64,000 nt of DNA from NCBI GenBank assembly GCA_030180135.1, contig CM058239.1, forward strand, positions 79,553,823 to 79,617,822, written 5' to 3'. This stretch comes from Orychophragmus violaceus. Lineage: Eukaryota > Streptophyta > Magnoliopsida > Brassicales > Brassicaceae. Positions 11,376 through 23,267 of the stretch are shown here, piece by piece (the first letter of the stretch is position 1; every line of letters begins with the position of its first letter). Under the pieces are notes generated by a model that was given only the letters and a program-made list of their open reading frames with translations, did not search any database and had not been told where the DNA came from. The translations under genes and the position numbers were made by a program.

Positions 11376-11750
11376 AGTCTGAATGTGATATCCGATTCAA
11401 CCTGTAAAGACATAACTAGGAAAGCAAGGATATGTAATCACATCTTTGGAATTTAGATAAATCAGTGCTTGTCCAAACATATGAGTACGAGTAAATGCAC
11501 TAATAAGATCAAGCATTCAACATAACTAGAGTTCAGAAACACAAAATAGAAAAACGAAAAGAACTAAAGCTGGTTCAGCTAAAACTCAGTGAACCAGTCT
11601 GATCAATCATCCCTAACAAACTCAGTGCGACCTTCGTCACTTGTTCCACCATCTTTGACATCTTCTGCTGCCCTAGAGTATCCAGGGTAATCTCCCCCTG
11701 AATCGATTATCATACCAAGACAAAAATGGTAAGAACATGTATGTAAGGGA

Positions 11751-12852
11751 TCAAGAACAAATCAGAACGGGCTTACGAGCAAGACGACTCTTGATAGAGA
11801 GTAGACTTTTAAGAGCATTGTTGACATCAGTAATCAAATCAGGCTCGTCTTCCACATGATCACCAACTGAGTCGAAAGTAATGCAAGCTGGATGACCGAG
11901 AGGTGCACCATCATCACGATAGATCAGGACATCAAATTGGAACGCCATGATTTGAAAGATTAATTTAGGGAAGATAATTTTTCGATCCATCCCAGTTGTC
12001 TGAGCCATATGAAGAATCTGCTTATGCACCAATTGTCCAAAATTGAAACTTCTTCCTTTGTGCAGCATAAAAAGAAACTTGAGACGCTCCTTAACCAGCA
12101 CAGTCTTGTTTGATGTCGGCATACAGTTTGTACAGCATATCTTGTAGAGCACTTGAAACATAGGTAGTAAATGATGAAATTGAACACCTTCCCACTTCTC
12201 CCATCGTCCTCTAGTGAGAACCGTGACAGCCTTGTCAGTGTTCTCTTCATTCCACTCACACGGATTTGCAATGTTTGGTGTCATAAACATCCGGTTGATC
12301 AGGTAAGGTGAGAAGTCGTACATATGTTTCCTAACTAACACCAAGTGAAAGCCTTCTCTATCTTCCCAATCACAGAGATTAGTCACAAACTCTTTGACAA
12401 CCCTCGGGAAATACGATGACACATGGATAACCGTATAGATCAGACCAACTCTTTCGATAAATCTGCGAACTTCACTCAGTGTCTCGTCCTTCATTGGTAA
12501 TACCTTCTGAAAAGTTCTTGTGTACTATGTGTCTGTAGTGCCTTTTTGCCGTCTGAGAGGGATGCTTGGAGTCAAACGGTGCTTTGAGAACATCAACCAA
12601 ATCAGGATAGAGCTCATTCTTGTCAGCAAACATCTGTGTGCTTTCAGCATAGTGTTGATCAAATTGAACATATGGGTGATCTTGTATTGGTGTTTATCCT
12701 TCATCAGTGGTATCTCCATCATATGGGTGATCAACAGCTAGTGGTGCTTCCTCATCCCATGAGAGCCCTCGAATGGGTCTCCTAGCATTACATGTGTCAA
12801 GCAACATCTTCCTGGTCTGATAGCGTGTAGCGTGTGGCGGAGGCGAAGACAT
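11751..12852 (-). pseudogene. Extra 3' reading frame of copia element 2 (plant transposon 'env-like' protein)
   Basis: The frame begins MSSPPPHATRYQTRK at 12852, runs to an in-frame TAA (complement at 12694-12696), continues in the same frame (VQFDQHYAESTQMFADKNEL, LVDVLKAPF), shifts frame near 12500 and continues as MKDETLSEVRRFIERVGL to a stop at 11751. The later part (YFPRVVKEFVTNL, SPYLINRMF, GVQFHHLLP) looks like the putative plant transposon protein domain often found in extra frames of SIRE-type and other plant retroelements. No signal peptide or membrane segment is obvious, so 'env-like' describes its position, not a shown function. Confidence 0.7.
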
Positions 12853-13471
12853 TGCTGCTTTGAATTTCTTTTGAGGAACACACTGATTGCGGCTCTGCAA
12901 TATAAGGAGGTAATCTCTCTGTCGGCCGATACCCTAATGGACTTAAAACACAAAACAACCTTTAGTGACACAAGAATGGGCTTCAGCCCCAAAAAAAATC
13001 CAAACGATTTCATACTCATGAGACCCATTTAACCACATGTTAGAGGAGAGGCAAGGGACCCAAGCTACCTGAAGAATAAAAAAAAATAATACCAAAGAAA
13101 ATTATTTACATAAGATTTCGAGGAGTACGGTCATGTTGAATCAGATCATGTACCCACAAAGATGAAGTTCGTTTCTCTTCCAAGACCAACAGAGATAGCC
13201 TTCCTTAGCCAAGGTCCTGACATCTCTGTTCCTGAACAAAGTCATACACATGCTTTGACAGAGGAAGAACCTTAGGACATCCAAGCGGGGTGCTAACTTT
13301 TAACATATGGACAACTTTTCTCAGCCGAGGTGCTTTCATCCGGAATAATCTACAGCAATTTTTGTTTCTCATTCATTGGGGTTTGGTGGACAGCTTTTCT
13401 CAGCCGAGATGCTTTCATTCGAAACACACTTTGATTCAAATTTCCCAATTTTCTTTATTGCACATACTGAT

Positions 13472-13472
13472 G

Positions 13473-13506
<34 letters not shown>
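13472..13506. repeat. TTA/ATT trinucleotide microsatellite
   Basis: About twelve uninterrupted ATT units lie between the pol end and the extra frame of copia element 2. Just upstream, the phrase CTTTTCTCAGCCGAG occurs twice (13311 and 13394), a small local duplication. Confidence 0.85.
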
Positions 13507-13810
13507 GCACCCTTTCATTTGATCGCACCAGAAGTTCTTCATGTCCACACCATTTAGGAGCTTATATCCACATGCTCAGATATGATTCAGACAATACAAA
13601 ATTTTAATCAAAGCAGTGATCGGATTCAAACTCAAATTGTTTTAGCAGCCTAGTCCAAACCGAGTGCTCATCTTCTTAAACTCAACTTGATTAGCTTAGA
13701 TCATGAAAATAGTACCTTTTGTTTGGTTATCTCTTCTGAGTTTCCGAGTTTCATCTTCTGTGACTCAGCTGATTCCAACTGTCCCGCACTCCCCTGCAGT
13801 CCTAAACTTC

Positions 13811-16800
13811 TTAACAATCACAGACTGCAAGAGCCTTTCGTAAGTACAAAAAGCTATTGAAATCAAGGGGTTTAGTAAATATATCAGCAAGCTGTTGTTC
13901 CGATGCAACATGTTTTACCATAGCCAGTTTCTCCTCAACCAATCCTCTAACAAAGTGATGTCGAATGTCAACATGTTTAGTTCTCGAATGTTGCACAGGA
14001 TTCTTAGATAAGTCAATTGCACTTTTATTGTTGCAATGCACTAAAAAGGAGTCGGTACTAATACCGTAGTCACTTAGCATATGTTTCATCCACAAGAGTT
14101 GAGTGCAACAGCTACCCAAGGCAATGTACTCCGCTTCAGCTGTTGACAGAGATACACAATTTTGCTTCTTACTGTGCCATGATACGAGATTATTACCCAT
14201 GAAGAAACACCCTCCAGAAGTGCTTTTCCGATCATCTAAGCATCCTGCCCAATCCGCATCGCAAAAACCTGCAAGATTCGAGTTCGTGTCAGTTGTATAC
14301 TTTAAACCATAGTTGACTGTACCTTTTATGTATCTGATTATCCGCTTGACAGCCATCATATGTGACTGCTTGGGGCTCGCTTGGTATCTCGTACACAGTC
14401 CGACACTCAAGCAAATATATGGTCTACTGGCAGTTAAATACAGCAGACTTCCTATTATGGCTCGATACAGGCGTTCGTCCACTTTCTGTCAATCTTGGTC
14501 TTTGGACAGTTTGTTGGTTGTACTCATAGGTGTTTTAGCAGTCTTGCACATCTCCATATCAAACCTTTTGACTAAGTTACGTGCATAAGTGCTTTGTGTC
14601 ACCGTGATCCCATCTTCAGCTTGTTTTACTTGTAGGCCAAGAAAATAATTAAGCTCACCCACCATACTCATATCAAACTCTCTTGTCATGGTTTTGACAA
14701 ACTCTTGAATCAGCTTCTCCTGAGTAGCGCCAAAGATTATGTCATCAACATATATTTTCACAATAAGTATACTGCTGTCGTCCACAAGGATGAACAAGGT
14801 CTTATCTACTCCTCCCCTTTTGAATCCTTGACCCAAGAGAAATTGTGTCAGTCGTACCATGCTCGAGGTGCCTGTTTAAGTCCATACAGAGCTCTTTTGA
14901 GTTTGAAAACATGGTCTGGGTGTTTAGGATCTTCGAAACCCTTTGGTTGAGCAACATAGACTTTTTCTTGTAGTAGTCCATTTAGGAACACACTCTTCAC
15001 ATCCATCTGATAAAGCTTGATTTTTATCTTGCAGGCTATCCCGAACAGTAACCTGATGGATTCAAGGCGTGCCACATGTGCAAAAGCTTCATCAAAGTCT
15101 ATTCCTTCAATCTGAGAGTTCCCTAGAGCTACAAATCGTGCCTTGTTCCTGACTACATTTCCATCCTCATCTATCTTGTTTTCGTAGACCCACTTAGTTC
15201 CAACAACATTTACATCACTTGGAAGCGGAACCAAAGTCCAAACATCCAGACGATTAAACTGATCAAGTTCCTGATGCATAGCATCTATCCAAAACTCGTC
15301 ATCTAGAGCCTCTACAATGGTTTTCGGCTCGATGAACGAGACAAAACATGCAAGCTTCACCATCTCTTTGAAGTCAATCTTCCTATTCCTAGTCTGACGT
15401 TCATCATGAACATTCCCAATCACGTCTGCAATGGCATGATCACGACTGACCTGATTGAACCCAGTTCTTTGCAGATTCTCATCCGGTATGTCATCGTTAT
15501 CTTTCTCCATATCCTTTTGTCGACTCTGAGGCTGTGTAACACGCACAGGTTCTTGTGTTATCTCCTCCAGAGTATAACTGTTACGATCATCGAAGACAAC
15601 ATTGATGGACTCACAGATGGACCTTGTCCTCTTATTGTACACCCGATAAGCCGTATTGTTAGGTGAGTATCCCAAGAAAATCCCCTCATCACTCTTGGCT
15701 TCAAACTTCCCAAGCTGGTCTTTGTCATTCAGAATATAGCACACACACCCAAAAACATGAAAATATCCAAGATTAGGAGTCTTTCCTTTCCAGATCTCGT
15801 AGGGGGTCATCTTAGTACCCGGTTTCACATAGACTCTGTTGATGATATAGCACGCAGTATTAATAGCCTCAGCCCAAAATCGTGGTGTAACTTGATTACC
15901 ATAAAGCATTGCTCTGGCCATTTCTTGCAAGGTTCTATTCTTTCGTTCTACAATACCATTCATCTGTGGGGTTCTAGGTGCTGAGTATTGGTGCTGAATA
16001 CCCTGACTTTGGCAGAACTTATCAAATGTTTCGTTCTGAAATTCTCCTCCGTGGTCGCTTCTAATTTGGGCAATACCAGTCCTACCATTTGCGAGCTCAA
16101 GTGCCAAGATCTTGAAACTTTCAGATGCTTCAGATTTTTCTCTCAAGAACCGAATCCAAGTATATCTCGAAAAATCATCAACCAGCACAAAAATGTATCT
16201 TTTCCCGGTGATACTCTCAGGATTCACTGGTCCCATAAGGTCGATATGAAGAAGTTCTAATACCCTCTTGGATCGAATCTCGTTCAATTGTTTGTGCTGA
16301 ACCTTGGCTTCCTTTCCTTGACATCATGCTTTACATACAGTTTCTGTTGATCTTTCTAGCTCCGGGATCCCTCTGACAACTTCTGTCACTTACAAGTCTG
16401 TTGATGCCATGTATACTCATGTGTCCGAGCTTCTTGTGCCAGAGATCTAGCTGCGATTCCACAGAGGTAAAGCAGTTCTTCACTGGTTCCCACATATAAC
16501 AGTTGTTACCAGAGCTTATACCCATTAATACCACTTGCCCAGCTTCGTTTATTGCCTGACAATCAACCTTGGTGAAGATAACTTTAAGACCTTCATCACA
16601 CAGTTGGCTGATGCTGTTCAGATTGGCCTTTAATCCCTTCACCAGATTTACATTCACCAATTGTGGTTTTCCATCTCTCTGCATTTTACCTACTCCGGCG
16701 ATTTTACCCTGACCACCATCACCAAACGTGACATGTCCTCCTTTGATGGGTTCTACTTCATCCAAGGTTTCAACACACCCTGTCATGTGGCGTGAACATC

Positions 16801-17356
16801 CACTGTCAAAGTACCAAGCTCCTCCATCAGTCTTCGCAACCGAGAAATAAGCGACATTACTTATCATAGAGAGGGCGATGTTGTCTTCTAGTATCACTTT
16901 AGATGTCTGAGATGGACTTCTGTTTGTATACAGATCCCTTTTAGCAATCCACACTTTTCCAACACAAGTTGGCTCAATGAAACACTTGCTTAAGCTACAA
17001 GCCTTGCAGATTCTGTTCCAGAGAATCCAGCACTTAGCCTTCTTGTGACCTTTCTTTCCACATCCGAAACATCCTGTCTTTCTCCGGTGTTGAGTCTTGA
17101 TGTCACTGGGGTCTCTGGTGTTGTGGGCTACAGTTACACTCGAGACAGGAACAAATTTTATTCTTCCTCTCGTTGCACTAGATTCAACTCCTCCGGAATA
17201 TCCTATGCCCCGATTATTCTTAGAAGATTGTCCCATTGCTAATATCTGATCCAGAATCTCTGTTCCATTGTTCAGCATTCGAATCTTTTTATGATTTTCT
17301 ATCAGGTCCTGTTCCAGACACCTATTCTTTTGTTTCTCCTCATTAAAGGCTGCCAC
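13811..17356 (-). pseudogene. Pol of copia element 2: protease, integrase, RT, RNase H (frameshifted)
   Basis: Minus-strand order: zinc knuckle CFGCGKKGHKKAKC, then protease WYFDSGCSRHMTG (D-S-G) near 16810-16780, then an integrase GAG-pre region (LWHKKLGHMSIHGINRL). The integrase core has HIDLMGP, RSDHGGEFQN and VERKNRT (D, D, E). RT has YQMDVKSVFLNG and YVDDIIFG. RNase H has STAEAEYIALG and CNNKSAIDL. Frames change near 16320 (integrase start), 14855 (inside RT) and 14485 (RT/RNase H), so no continuous polyprotein remains. An intact protein would process the polyprotein, copy the RNA and integrate the cDNA. Confidence 0.9.
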
Positions 17357-17539
17357 ACCCTCCAGAACTTTTCTTCAATAGCATTGTTTTTCTCCTTCAG
17401 TTCCGCCAGTTTCGGCACTGACTCTGAATCGGCAGCTTCACGACTGCGGTTTGGTGCCTCGTTTAATGAGATTTGTTCCATCTCAAGGATGTTCACTTGA
17501 GCTTTCAGCATAGCTTTGTCTTTAAGAAGTTGCAGATTC

Positions 17540-18754
17540 TCAGGATAGCTTCACCCAATTATCATACAGAGTTCTATACTCCTGCTTGACATTAACCTCC
17601 TCTTCATCTGAATTAGAGTCTAGATCAACATCCTTTACCGTCACTTCTTCATTCTGAGATACGAGAGCAACGAAGTTCAACAGTAATTCTTCGTCTTCAC
17701 TGTCATCATCAGATCCTGTCTCACTGAAACAGACATATGATTTTTCTTTTCCCTTCACAACAGTGGGACATTCAGCTCGAGTTTGACCAAAACCACGGCA
17801 TTCTGAACATGTGAGTTCCTTTCTCTTTATCAGTGGACATTCGTGCTTGAAGTGGCCAAAACCATCACACTCATGACATTGCATATCCTTCTTCTTTGAA
17901 AGTATGTCACCTTCAGTACGTGATGTCCTTGGAAACCTCTCAGATTCTCCTCTAGAAGTTTTTCCAAACACTTTGCTTTGTCCTTTCTCCACTCTCTTGA
18001 TCATCTTATTAAAGTTTCTAGCCATTAAACTCAAATTTTCTTCGAGCTTCTTAACTCTGTCACCTTCCTGACTTGCATTGAACGCAATGCCACCACTGGA
18101 CTTCTGTTGTTGATTTGTCACTTCCATCTCTTGTGACTTCAACATACCCACTAACCTGTCGAACTTCATGTTATCTGTATTCATCGAGCATTGAAGTATT
18201 GCCTTCTGTGCTGAAAATTTATCTAGTAGACATCTTCTAAGTTTCTTGACAAGCTTCTTCTCATGATACTTCTTGCCCAGTACATATGCTTCGTTTGCTA
18301 TATTGCTTAACTTAGCTGAAAAGCTACTGATAGTTTCACCTTCTTCCATACGCAGGTTCTCAAAGGTAGATGCCAAGTAATCAAGACGGGTTCGCTTCAT
18401 GCTTTCATCACCTTCGAAGTGATTTGTCAGCGTATCCCATGCATCCTTTGCTGACTCACATCCTTGAATGATTTTGAACTGCTCAGTGCTAACAGCCGAC
18501 ATGATGGTGGATATCGCCCTGGAATTGAATTTTGATGCGTTCTTTTCATCATCTGTCCACTTGTCTAAGGGCTTTTTGACTCTCGTCTTATCCTATAAGA
18601 TCTCTTGTGGGTTCATCCAACCATTCAGCACAGCATTCCAAGCCGATTCATCTATTGCTCGAACCACATGCCTCATGCGAACCTTCCAATGTCCAAAGTT
18701 ACCTTCATCGAGCATGATGGGTTTCTGAATTGCGATGAACTCCTTAGTATCCAT
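17540..18754 (-). pseudogene. Gag of copia element 2 (UBN2-type, two zinc knuckles, broken)
   Basis: The first ATG is at 18754 (MDTKEFIAIQKPIMLDEG). An in-frame stop follows at PQEIL near 18594, after which the same frame resumes and runs to 17540. It contains the plant retrotransposon gag core (CESAKDAWDTLTNHFEG, SKLSNIANEA) and CHECDGFGHFKHEC. The second knuckle CSECRGFGQTRAEC has Gln where the zinc-binding His is expected. The C-terminus is acidic (DDDSEDEELLLN). A further helical fragment lies at 17302-17511 in another frame. Confidence 0.85.
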
Positions 18755-18800
18755 GTTCTCACCAAGATCTCAACCTGATTGATGCTTGAAAAGCCAAAGG

Positions 18801-18818
18801 TTGACCGCTCTGATACCA
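18801..18818 (-). other. Primer-binding site of copia element 2, tRNA-iMet type
   Basis: The minus strand reads TGGTATCAGAGCGGTCAA, matching the 3' end complement of initiator tRNA-Met, two bases inside the 5' LTR. Confidence 0.92.
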
Positions 18819-18820
18819 AA

Positions 18821-19296
18821 TGAAAACACAGAGAACACACGAAGGACCACACAAAGGAGTTTCTCAAAAACACAATTCTTATTTAGAAATATCCTGAACA
18901 AATTACAAAGAGTCTTACTCAATCAGTTTTACTTGACCTCACAACAGTGAATCAAGACTGACCAATTCCTAAATCTACCCAATTCCTTACCAAGCAACAA
19001 CAGTTGCTTATGTCTCTTTTCACTCACCAAGTACACCAATATCACACACAATTTTTCTGTGTTACACGGTTTCTATTGCTCTGTTGTCCAAAAGCGGCTA
19101 AACCTAATCTCCAAAGTGTCTCACACACTTGTATGCTCTTGTTCTCCAAGTTTTTAATCGAGTTTCCATTTTGCAACTTCCATATCTTTACTTTCTTAAA
19201 ACGCAAACTGCTGACTTATCATCCACGTTACGTCCCATGCGTCACTCAGATTGTTTCCCATATTACTCAAGCTCATCAGCTAACCTTGAATCTTCA
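18821..19296 (-). repeat. 5' LTR of copia element 2
   Basis: 476 bp, TG...CA ends, next to the primer site and the target duplication CCCTT on its outer side. It should carry the promoter for minus-strand transcription. Confidence 0.9.
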
Positions 19297-19540
19297 CCCT
19301 TAACCATGCAATGACAAGGAAAGTGTTCCACCTCAGAGACTCCAATTAAGTGCATGTTTTTGGTAATGTAGCAGTAAACATCTTGACAAAACAATTGATT
19401 AAAGTGTGTGGCATTCGATAATAAGAACAATCGATTAGGATAGTTCTCATTAACTTCTCTTATTCATATAGGAACAATAAGTTAAAGTGTGTGGCTTAGG
19501 CAAATACGCGGTTGACTTCTGGCCTGAATATTTAAAGACT
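19297..19540 (+). pseudogene. RPA-like gene continuation beyond copia element 2
   Basis: Directly after the target duplication, HAMTRKVFHLRDSN continues the second OB fold of the gene that starts at 10180 (FxLRD is the hallmark strand of the fold), then hits a stop. Nothing further of this family is recognisable. Confidence 0.6.
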
Positions 19541-19845
19541 AAGGGTCCATAAAAGATTGTGGTGTTCAAGATGTGGAGGAGCATTCGGACTGGAAGTAAC
19601 TGTTTTAAAATTTTGCATTAGTTTATATATAATAATTTATAGTTTGCTAAAGTTCTTGTTTTATATAAGTGAACCTGATGAGACATGGGTTGAGACTGTG
19701 GAAGGCTTATCGGACTACAAGTTCAATCCGCGACTTCGGGAGGTTCAGGATCTCATGTTCCAGCTAGAGGCCCATGATTGCCGGAAGCAGTACTGCTGTT
19801 GTCCCTATCTAAATCTCATGTATAATTTAGTGTATGTTACTTGAG
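19541..19845 (+). other. Two unrecognised coding-like pieces
   Basis: One piece encodes WCSRCGGAFGLEV; after what may be an intron, another encodes PDETWVETVEGLSDYKFNPR and LREVQDLMFQLEAHDCRKQ. The second looks like a real exon by composition, but I do not recognise the family. It could be the 3' part of the RPA-like gene or another captured fragment. Confidence 0.35.
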
Positions 19846-20467
19846 AACCTTAAATTTTTATTATGCTTTCAGTTTAAATATGCTTATTGAACCTTACTTA
19901 AGAACCTTACCGTATATATAATATTATTAGGTGATCGACCGCACGCATGTGCGAGCATTTCTCTGTTTGTTAGTTAGTTTATGTGTATTTTTCACTTAGT
20001 GGCAAGATAATATGTGATTTTAGGTTTTTTTGTCGAGATGGTATAATATTTAATTCATCATTTTATATGCACATCGGAATTGTTACATTCAAATGAAATA
20101 AATAATAATTTTATACATATACGGATAATAATTATAGCATTGTATGTATGGAAAAATTAACAGCCGTAGATAAACAATAGTAACTTTTTGGACTTATTTT
20201 TGGTTTCATATTTGTTTATTATGAATTTTCCGGTGACATTTAAGATGCCTCTTATTCCACCAATGCATGTCTCGGCATGTCTGGAATGTCACATCGCTTT
20301 AAATAAGGATTTGTTCGATAACCGGTCTTTCTTCCCCTTAATAAAAATATATAGCCTCTCCTTTCATCATTCTTCCTTATCCTCACTTCTTCCCTCTCAT
20401 TTTATTCTACCAAAGCTTCGCTTCATTTTCTATCTTTTATCTTCATTTCTTCCTTAAACATGCTGAC
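19846..20467. other. AT-rich region with a CT-rich leader-like stretch, no gene seen
   Basis: 19850-20190 is AT-rich without coding signal. 20330-20465 is pyrimidine-rich (repeated TCTTC/CCTC), as in a plant 5' untranslated region, just before the frame at 20468. Confidence 0.35.
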
Positions 20468-20827
20468 ATGTTCTTCTTTTTTCTTGTGTTCGGATCTTGC
20501 CGACCTCCGGAGTCATGCCTGATCGATCTCGTCGATGAACTTATACTCTTTTTGCTAAGGGATAACTCGTCGATACATGGATTTGTGCCGATTGTTACTT
20601 CTATTTGTCGCCCTTCCCAACTTAAGGGCGGCACTCAGATCCTTCATTTGGATCAATCTGATGCGTCGTTAGTTTCAGTAACATGCTCTGGTCTGCTATT
20701 TCTGGGATCAGTTGCTTTACGTGTAAGTTATGCCGGCGCTTCAGAATTCTTTTTACCCCAAGAATATCCTCCGACCGGTCTTGATTTCATCACAGTTTCC
20801 ATCTGTGCAGCTGACTATCAGGCATGA
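20468..20827 (+). CDS. Hypothetical 119-residue protein, unrecognised
   Basis: An ATG-initiated frame follows a CT-rich leader. It has a hydrophobic start (MFFFFLVFG), contains LIDLVDELILFLLRD and VTCSGLLFLGSVALRVSYAG, and stops at ADYQA. No known family is recognised. Its base composition is more balanced than the surroundings, which hints at a captured exon, but splicing and expression cannot be judged. Confidence 0.3.
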   Translation: MFFFFLVFGSCRPPESCLIDLVDELILFLLRDNSSIHGFVPIVTSICRPSQLKGGTQILHLDQSDASLVSVTCSGLLFLGSVALRVSYAGASEFFLPQEYPPTGLDFITVSICAADYQA

Positions 20828-21850
20828 GTCTTGCGAGGTCTGACGACGAAATTATCTTTCAAGAAAGGAAACTCGGTGTCAAGATGATTGTTTGAGATTG
20901 ATTCCTTTGGTTTCCTTTATCTTGAAGAGAACATTGGTTCCGTCAACGCAATCATCAGTCGAGAAAGCGGTTCGGTTTCTGGCATAAAAAACCGATATCA
21001 TAACTCAAGCTTCAACTTTGGACGAACTTGTCTTTCAAGAAATTAGTTTAGCTCTATTTATTTTTCTTAGTTCGACTTGTAATCTAAGTTTTTGAGGATA
21101 AATAAAATGATTTATAATTCGTGTATACTTGTAATATTAGTTTACCTTGTATACATGTGTACTCGCCTATGCACAAATGTCGGAATATATAAATCAGAGT
21201 TATGGAGAATGAAATCTTATGTTACAAAGATTTGTAATTCGTGTTACAAAGATTTGTAATTCTATTAAAATCTTATCTTATATTGGGACATGTAAGGAAC
21301 TCTACATTTTTACTAGTTACAATTTTGGTCGAAATTTACTCATTACACTTAGCTTTGAAAAAACATATTGTATATCCATCATATTCTTAACAACATTCAT
21401 ACCCACACTTTATTTCAAAATACCATGTATATACATGAGAATAAAACAAAAATTCATAATTTCATATGAAAATAAAATATTAATCTTATAAAGAACCGCC
21501 AAAACAAAAAAAAATTATCGCGCCTAAACCAAATATTTTGGTAAAGTATCATAAAATGATAGAAATACCTTAATAAACCATCATAACCTTTCTCAAAATC
21601 GGATAGTCTTCTCCTTTCCGCCATCGTGTTATTCATCCGTTGCGACAATTATCTGTCTGAGGTATTTCTTCACATTTTATACCCGATTTATGTCTATAAG
21701 TCTTCAATAGTTAGATTCGCATTTTTGGTTGATTTACAATTGAGTGCATGTCGGTGTTATCAAGTCTGACCGATTTCATGGTCATTTTCCTGAAGTTTCC
21801 TTTATTATTTGAGATCGTGTTTCTGATTTTTGGGTGATTCATGTTGGTAG
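20828..21850. other. Intergenic, no gene seen
   Basis: AT-rich sequence, with a possible 3' untranslated region of the preceding frame to about 21120. A 20-bp phrase (TACAAAGATTTGTAATTC) is tandemly repeated at 21222-21262. Confidence 0.4.
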
Positions 21851-22769
21851 ACTAATTTCACACTACTAAAGGCTTCACTAACGGGAAACTCTCTTTTCTT
21901 CAAGCCTCTCCTTCCCGGATTCCTTTCGGGCGTGGTATGTAATTAGTGATTCCTGGTACGGCTTATATGCTTACTTCTTCTTAGTTGGGTTCTTTTGGGC
22001 GTTGCAGAGTATCCCAATAAAGTTCTACAAAGACCATATATATAGAAACACTAATATTATATCTGGTGAGCTCACTTCAGATGCGTGTAACCTGAAATTT
22101 CCTGTGAAACGTCTTGGTGACATTATAACTGAAGGCTGGAAAGAGTTGGCCGAGGCACACGATTTGCGAGTCGCAGACATTTTAATATTCGAGTACTTTG
22201 GAGATTTAAATTTTGCATATGGACCCAGTTGCTGTGAACTCCAATGGGTAAAGACTCAACCGGAAAATCGGCCATTTGACATGAGTTAGTTATCATATAC
22301 TATTTTCCTAGATTAATAGTTTTGTTTTAGTTTTTTTAGTGTTAGTACTATCCAACGTTTGTATGTTTTGTTGCAGGAGTTGAAGAGAACTTTGTAACAC
22401 TAAATGTCACGGCATAGAGTATCAAGAGTAGCAGAATTATAAGTAACTTTATTTCGCTTATGGTTTCTGTTTTTTTGTATTCTGTTACACCGTATTTTGT
22501 TTGATTTTCTTCCCCAGTCATTCAGCTATGCCAATAAATTAGAAAATGTGGCAGGCAAGACCATATATATGGTGAATGAGGGTGGAGTGAAATGGTCTGT
22601 CAAACTTGTGATGCCAGTTAAATGTAGGATGCGGCGTTTGCGTTTAACTGGTGGCTTAAGAGAATTCCTCAAGGGGAACAAACTCATGGCTAACAACATT
22701 GTTGTGTTGAAGCTTCTTTGGGAAAACGCCACAACTCCAGTCTTCAAACTCTGCTCCAATAAATCTTGA
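21851..22769 (+). pseudogene. REM-family B3-domain transcription factor pseudogene (two B3 domains)
   Basis: Four exons can be read. Exon 1 (to 21934) encodes NSLFFKPLLPGFLSG, the conserved REM start, and is followed by a GTATGT donor; the open frame reaches back only to 21851 with no ATG. Exon 2 (22008-22284) encodes the first B3 domain: SIPIKFYKDHIY through TEGWKELAEAHDLRVADILI. Exon 3 starts at 22377 (VEENFVTLNVTA) and meets an in-frame TAG at 22415-22417. Exon 4 (from 22518) encodes a second B3 domain (SFSYANKLENVAGKTIYM to FKLCSNKS, stop at 22769). REM proteins bind DNA in the nucleus. The missing start and the stop between domains mark it as a pseudogene. It lies inside the inner CACTA element. 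Confidence 0.8.
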
Positions 22770-22929
22770 TTTTCTTTTGCTACTTTGGCTAATACTCTGC
22801 CTTGGTTAAAAACCTTAATTATTGAAATTTAACATTTCAATCATTAAAAAAATCTGAATGTATGAAATGATATATAAATGTTTGCGGCTACAGAAAGGTA
22901 TAAATAACACTGACAAATATAATTAGCAT

Positions 22930-23267
22930 ATTACTAGGGTTCTTCATCCTATTCTTCATCGTCATCTTCATCCTCATCATCAGAAGAGGATAAATTACAT
23001 CGGAATTCATCTTCTGGTTCCACATCCCTGACCTCGTAATCAAGATGTATTGGGTTTTCTCCTTGTACCAAGCTATCGATAACGAGATCGTCGATTCTAG
23101 TCATCATCACAGGATTATCATTTTCTTGTTACAAAAGAATCGGTTCCATGTTACCATAATCTCCGGAAATGTTTCCCCTCGGGTTGACTTGAACAGCATT
23201 TAGCCACAAATGCTTTGGTTTTTTCGTGTATGGATACGAGATATAACAAACTTGGTCTTCTTGTGAG
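22930..23267 (-). pseudogene. C-terminal part of the CACTA TNP2-like transposase gene
   Basis: The minus strand encodes EDQVCYISYPYT, then KPKHLWLNAVQVNPRG, then an acidic tail (repeats of Asp/Glu, SSSDDEDEDDDEE). The QVCYI...P pattern followed by an acidic end resembles the C-terminal domain (DUF4216 type) of CACTA transposase genes. An in-frame TAA follows NMEPILL. The gene is cut at 23267 by copia element 1 and resumes at 31154. Confidence 0.68.

Larger units (their letters stand above)
10889..19296 (-). mobile_element. Ty1/copia element 2, SIRE/Endovir-like, complete ends
   Basis: LTRs at 10889-11362 and 18821-19296 begin TGAAAACACAGAG and end ATCTTCA on the plus strand. Flanking CCCTT (10884-10888, 19297-19301) is a perfect 5-bp target duplication. 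The order on the minus strand is LTR, tRNA-iMet primer site, gag with zinc knuckles, protease, integrase, RT, RNase H, then an extra 3' reading frame, then a polypurine tract and LTR. The extra frame downstream of pol, with the gag type, suggests the SIRE/Endovir lineage. The LTRs differ at roughly 20-25 positions by eye (about 95% identical), so it is older than the copia element at 23268. Coding regions have several frameshifts and stops. Confidence 0.9.

Noticed and set aside
13811..17356. Plus-strand frames opposite the copia genes
   Set aside because: They are reverse-strand shadows of pol and gag, with no domain matches of their own.
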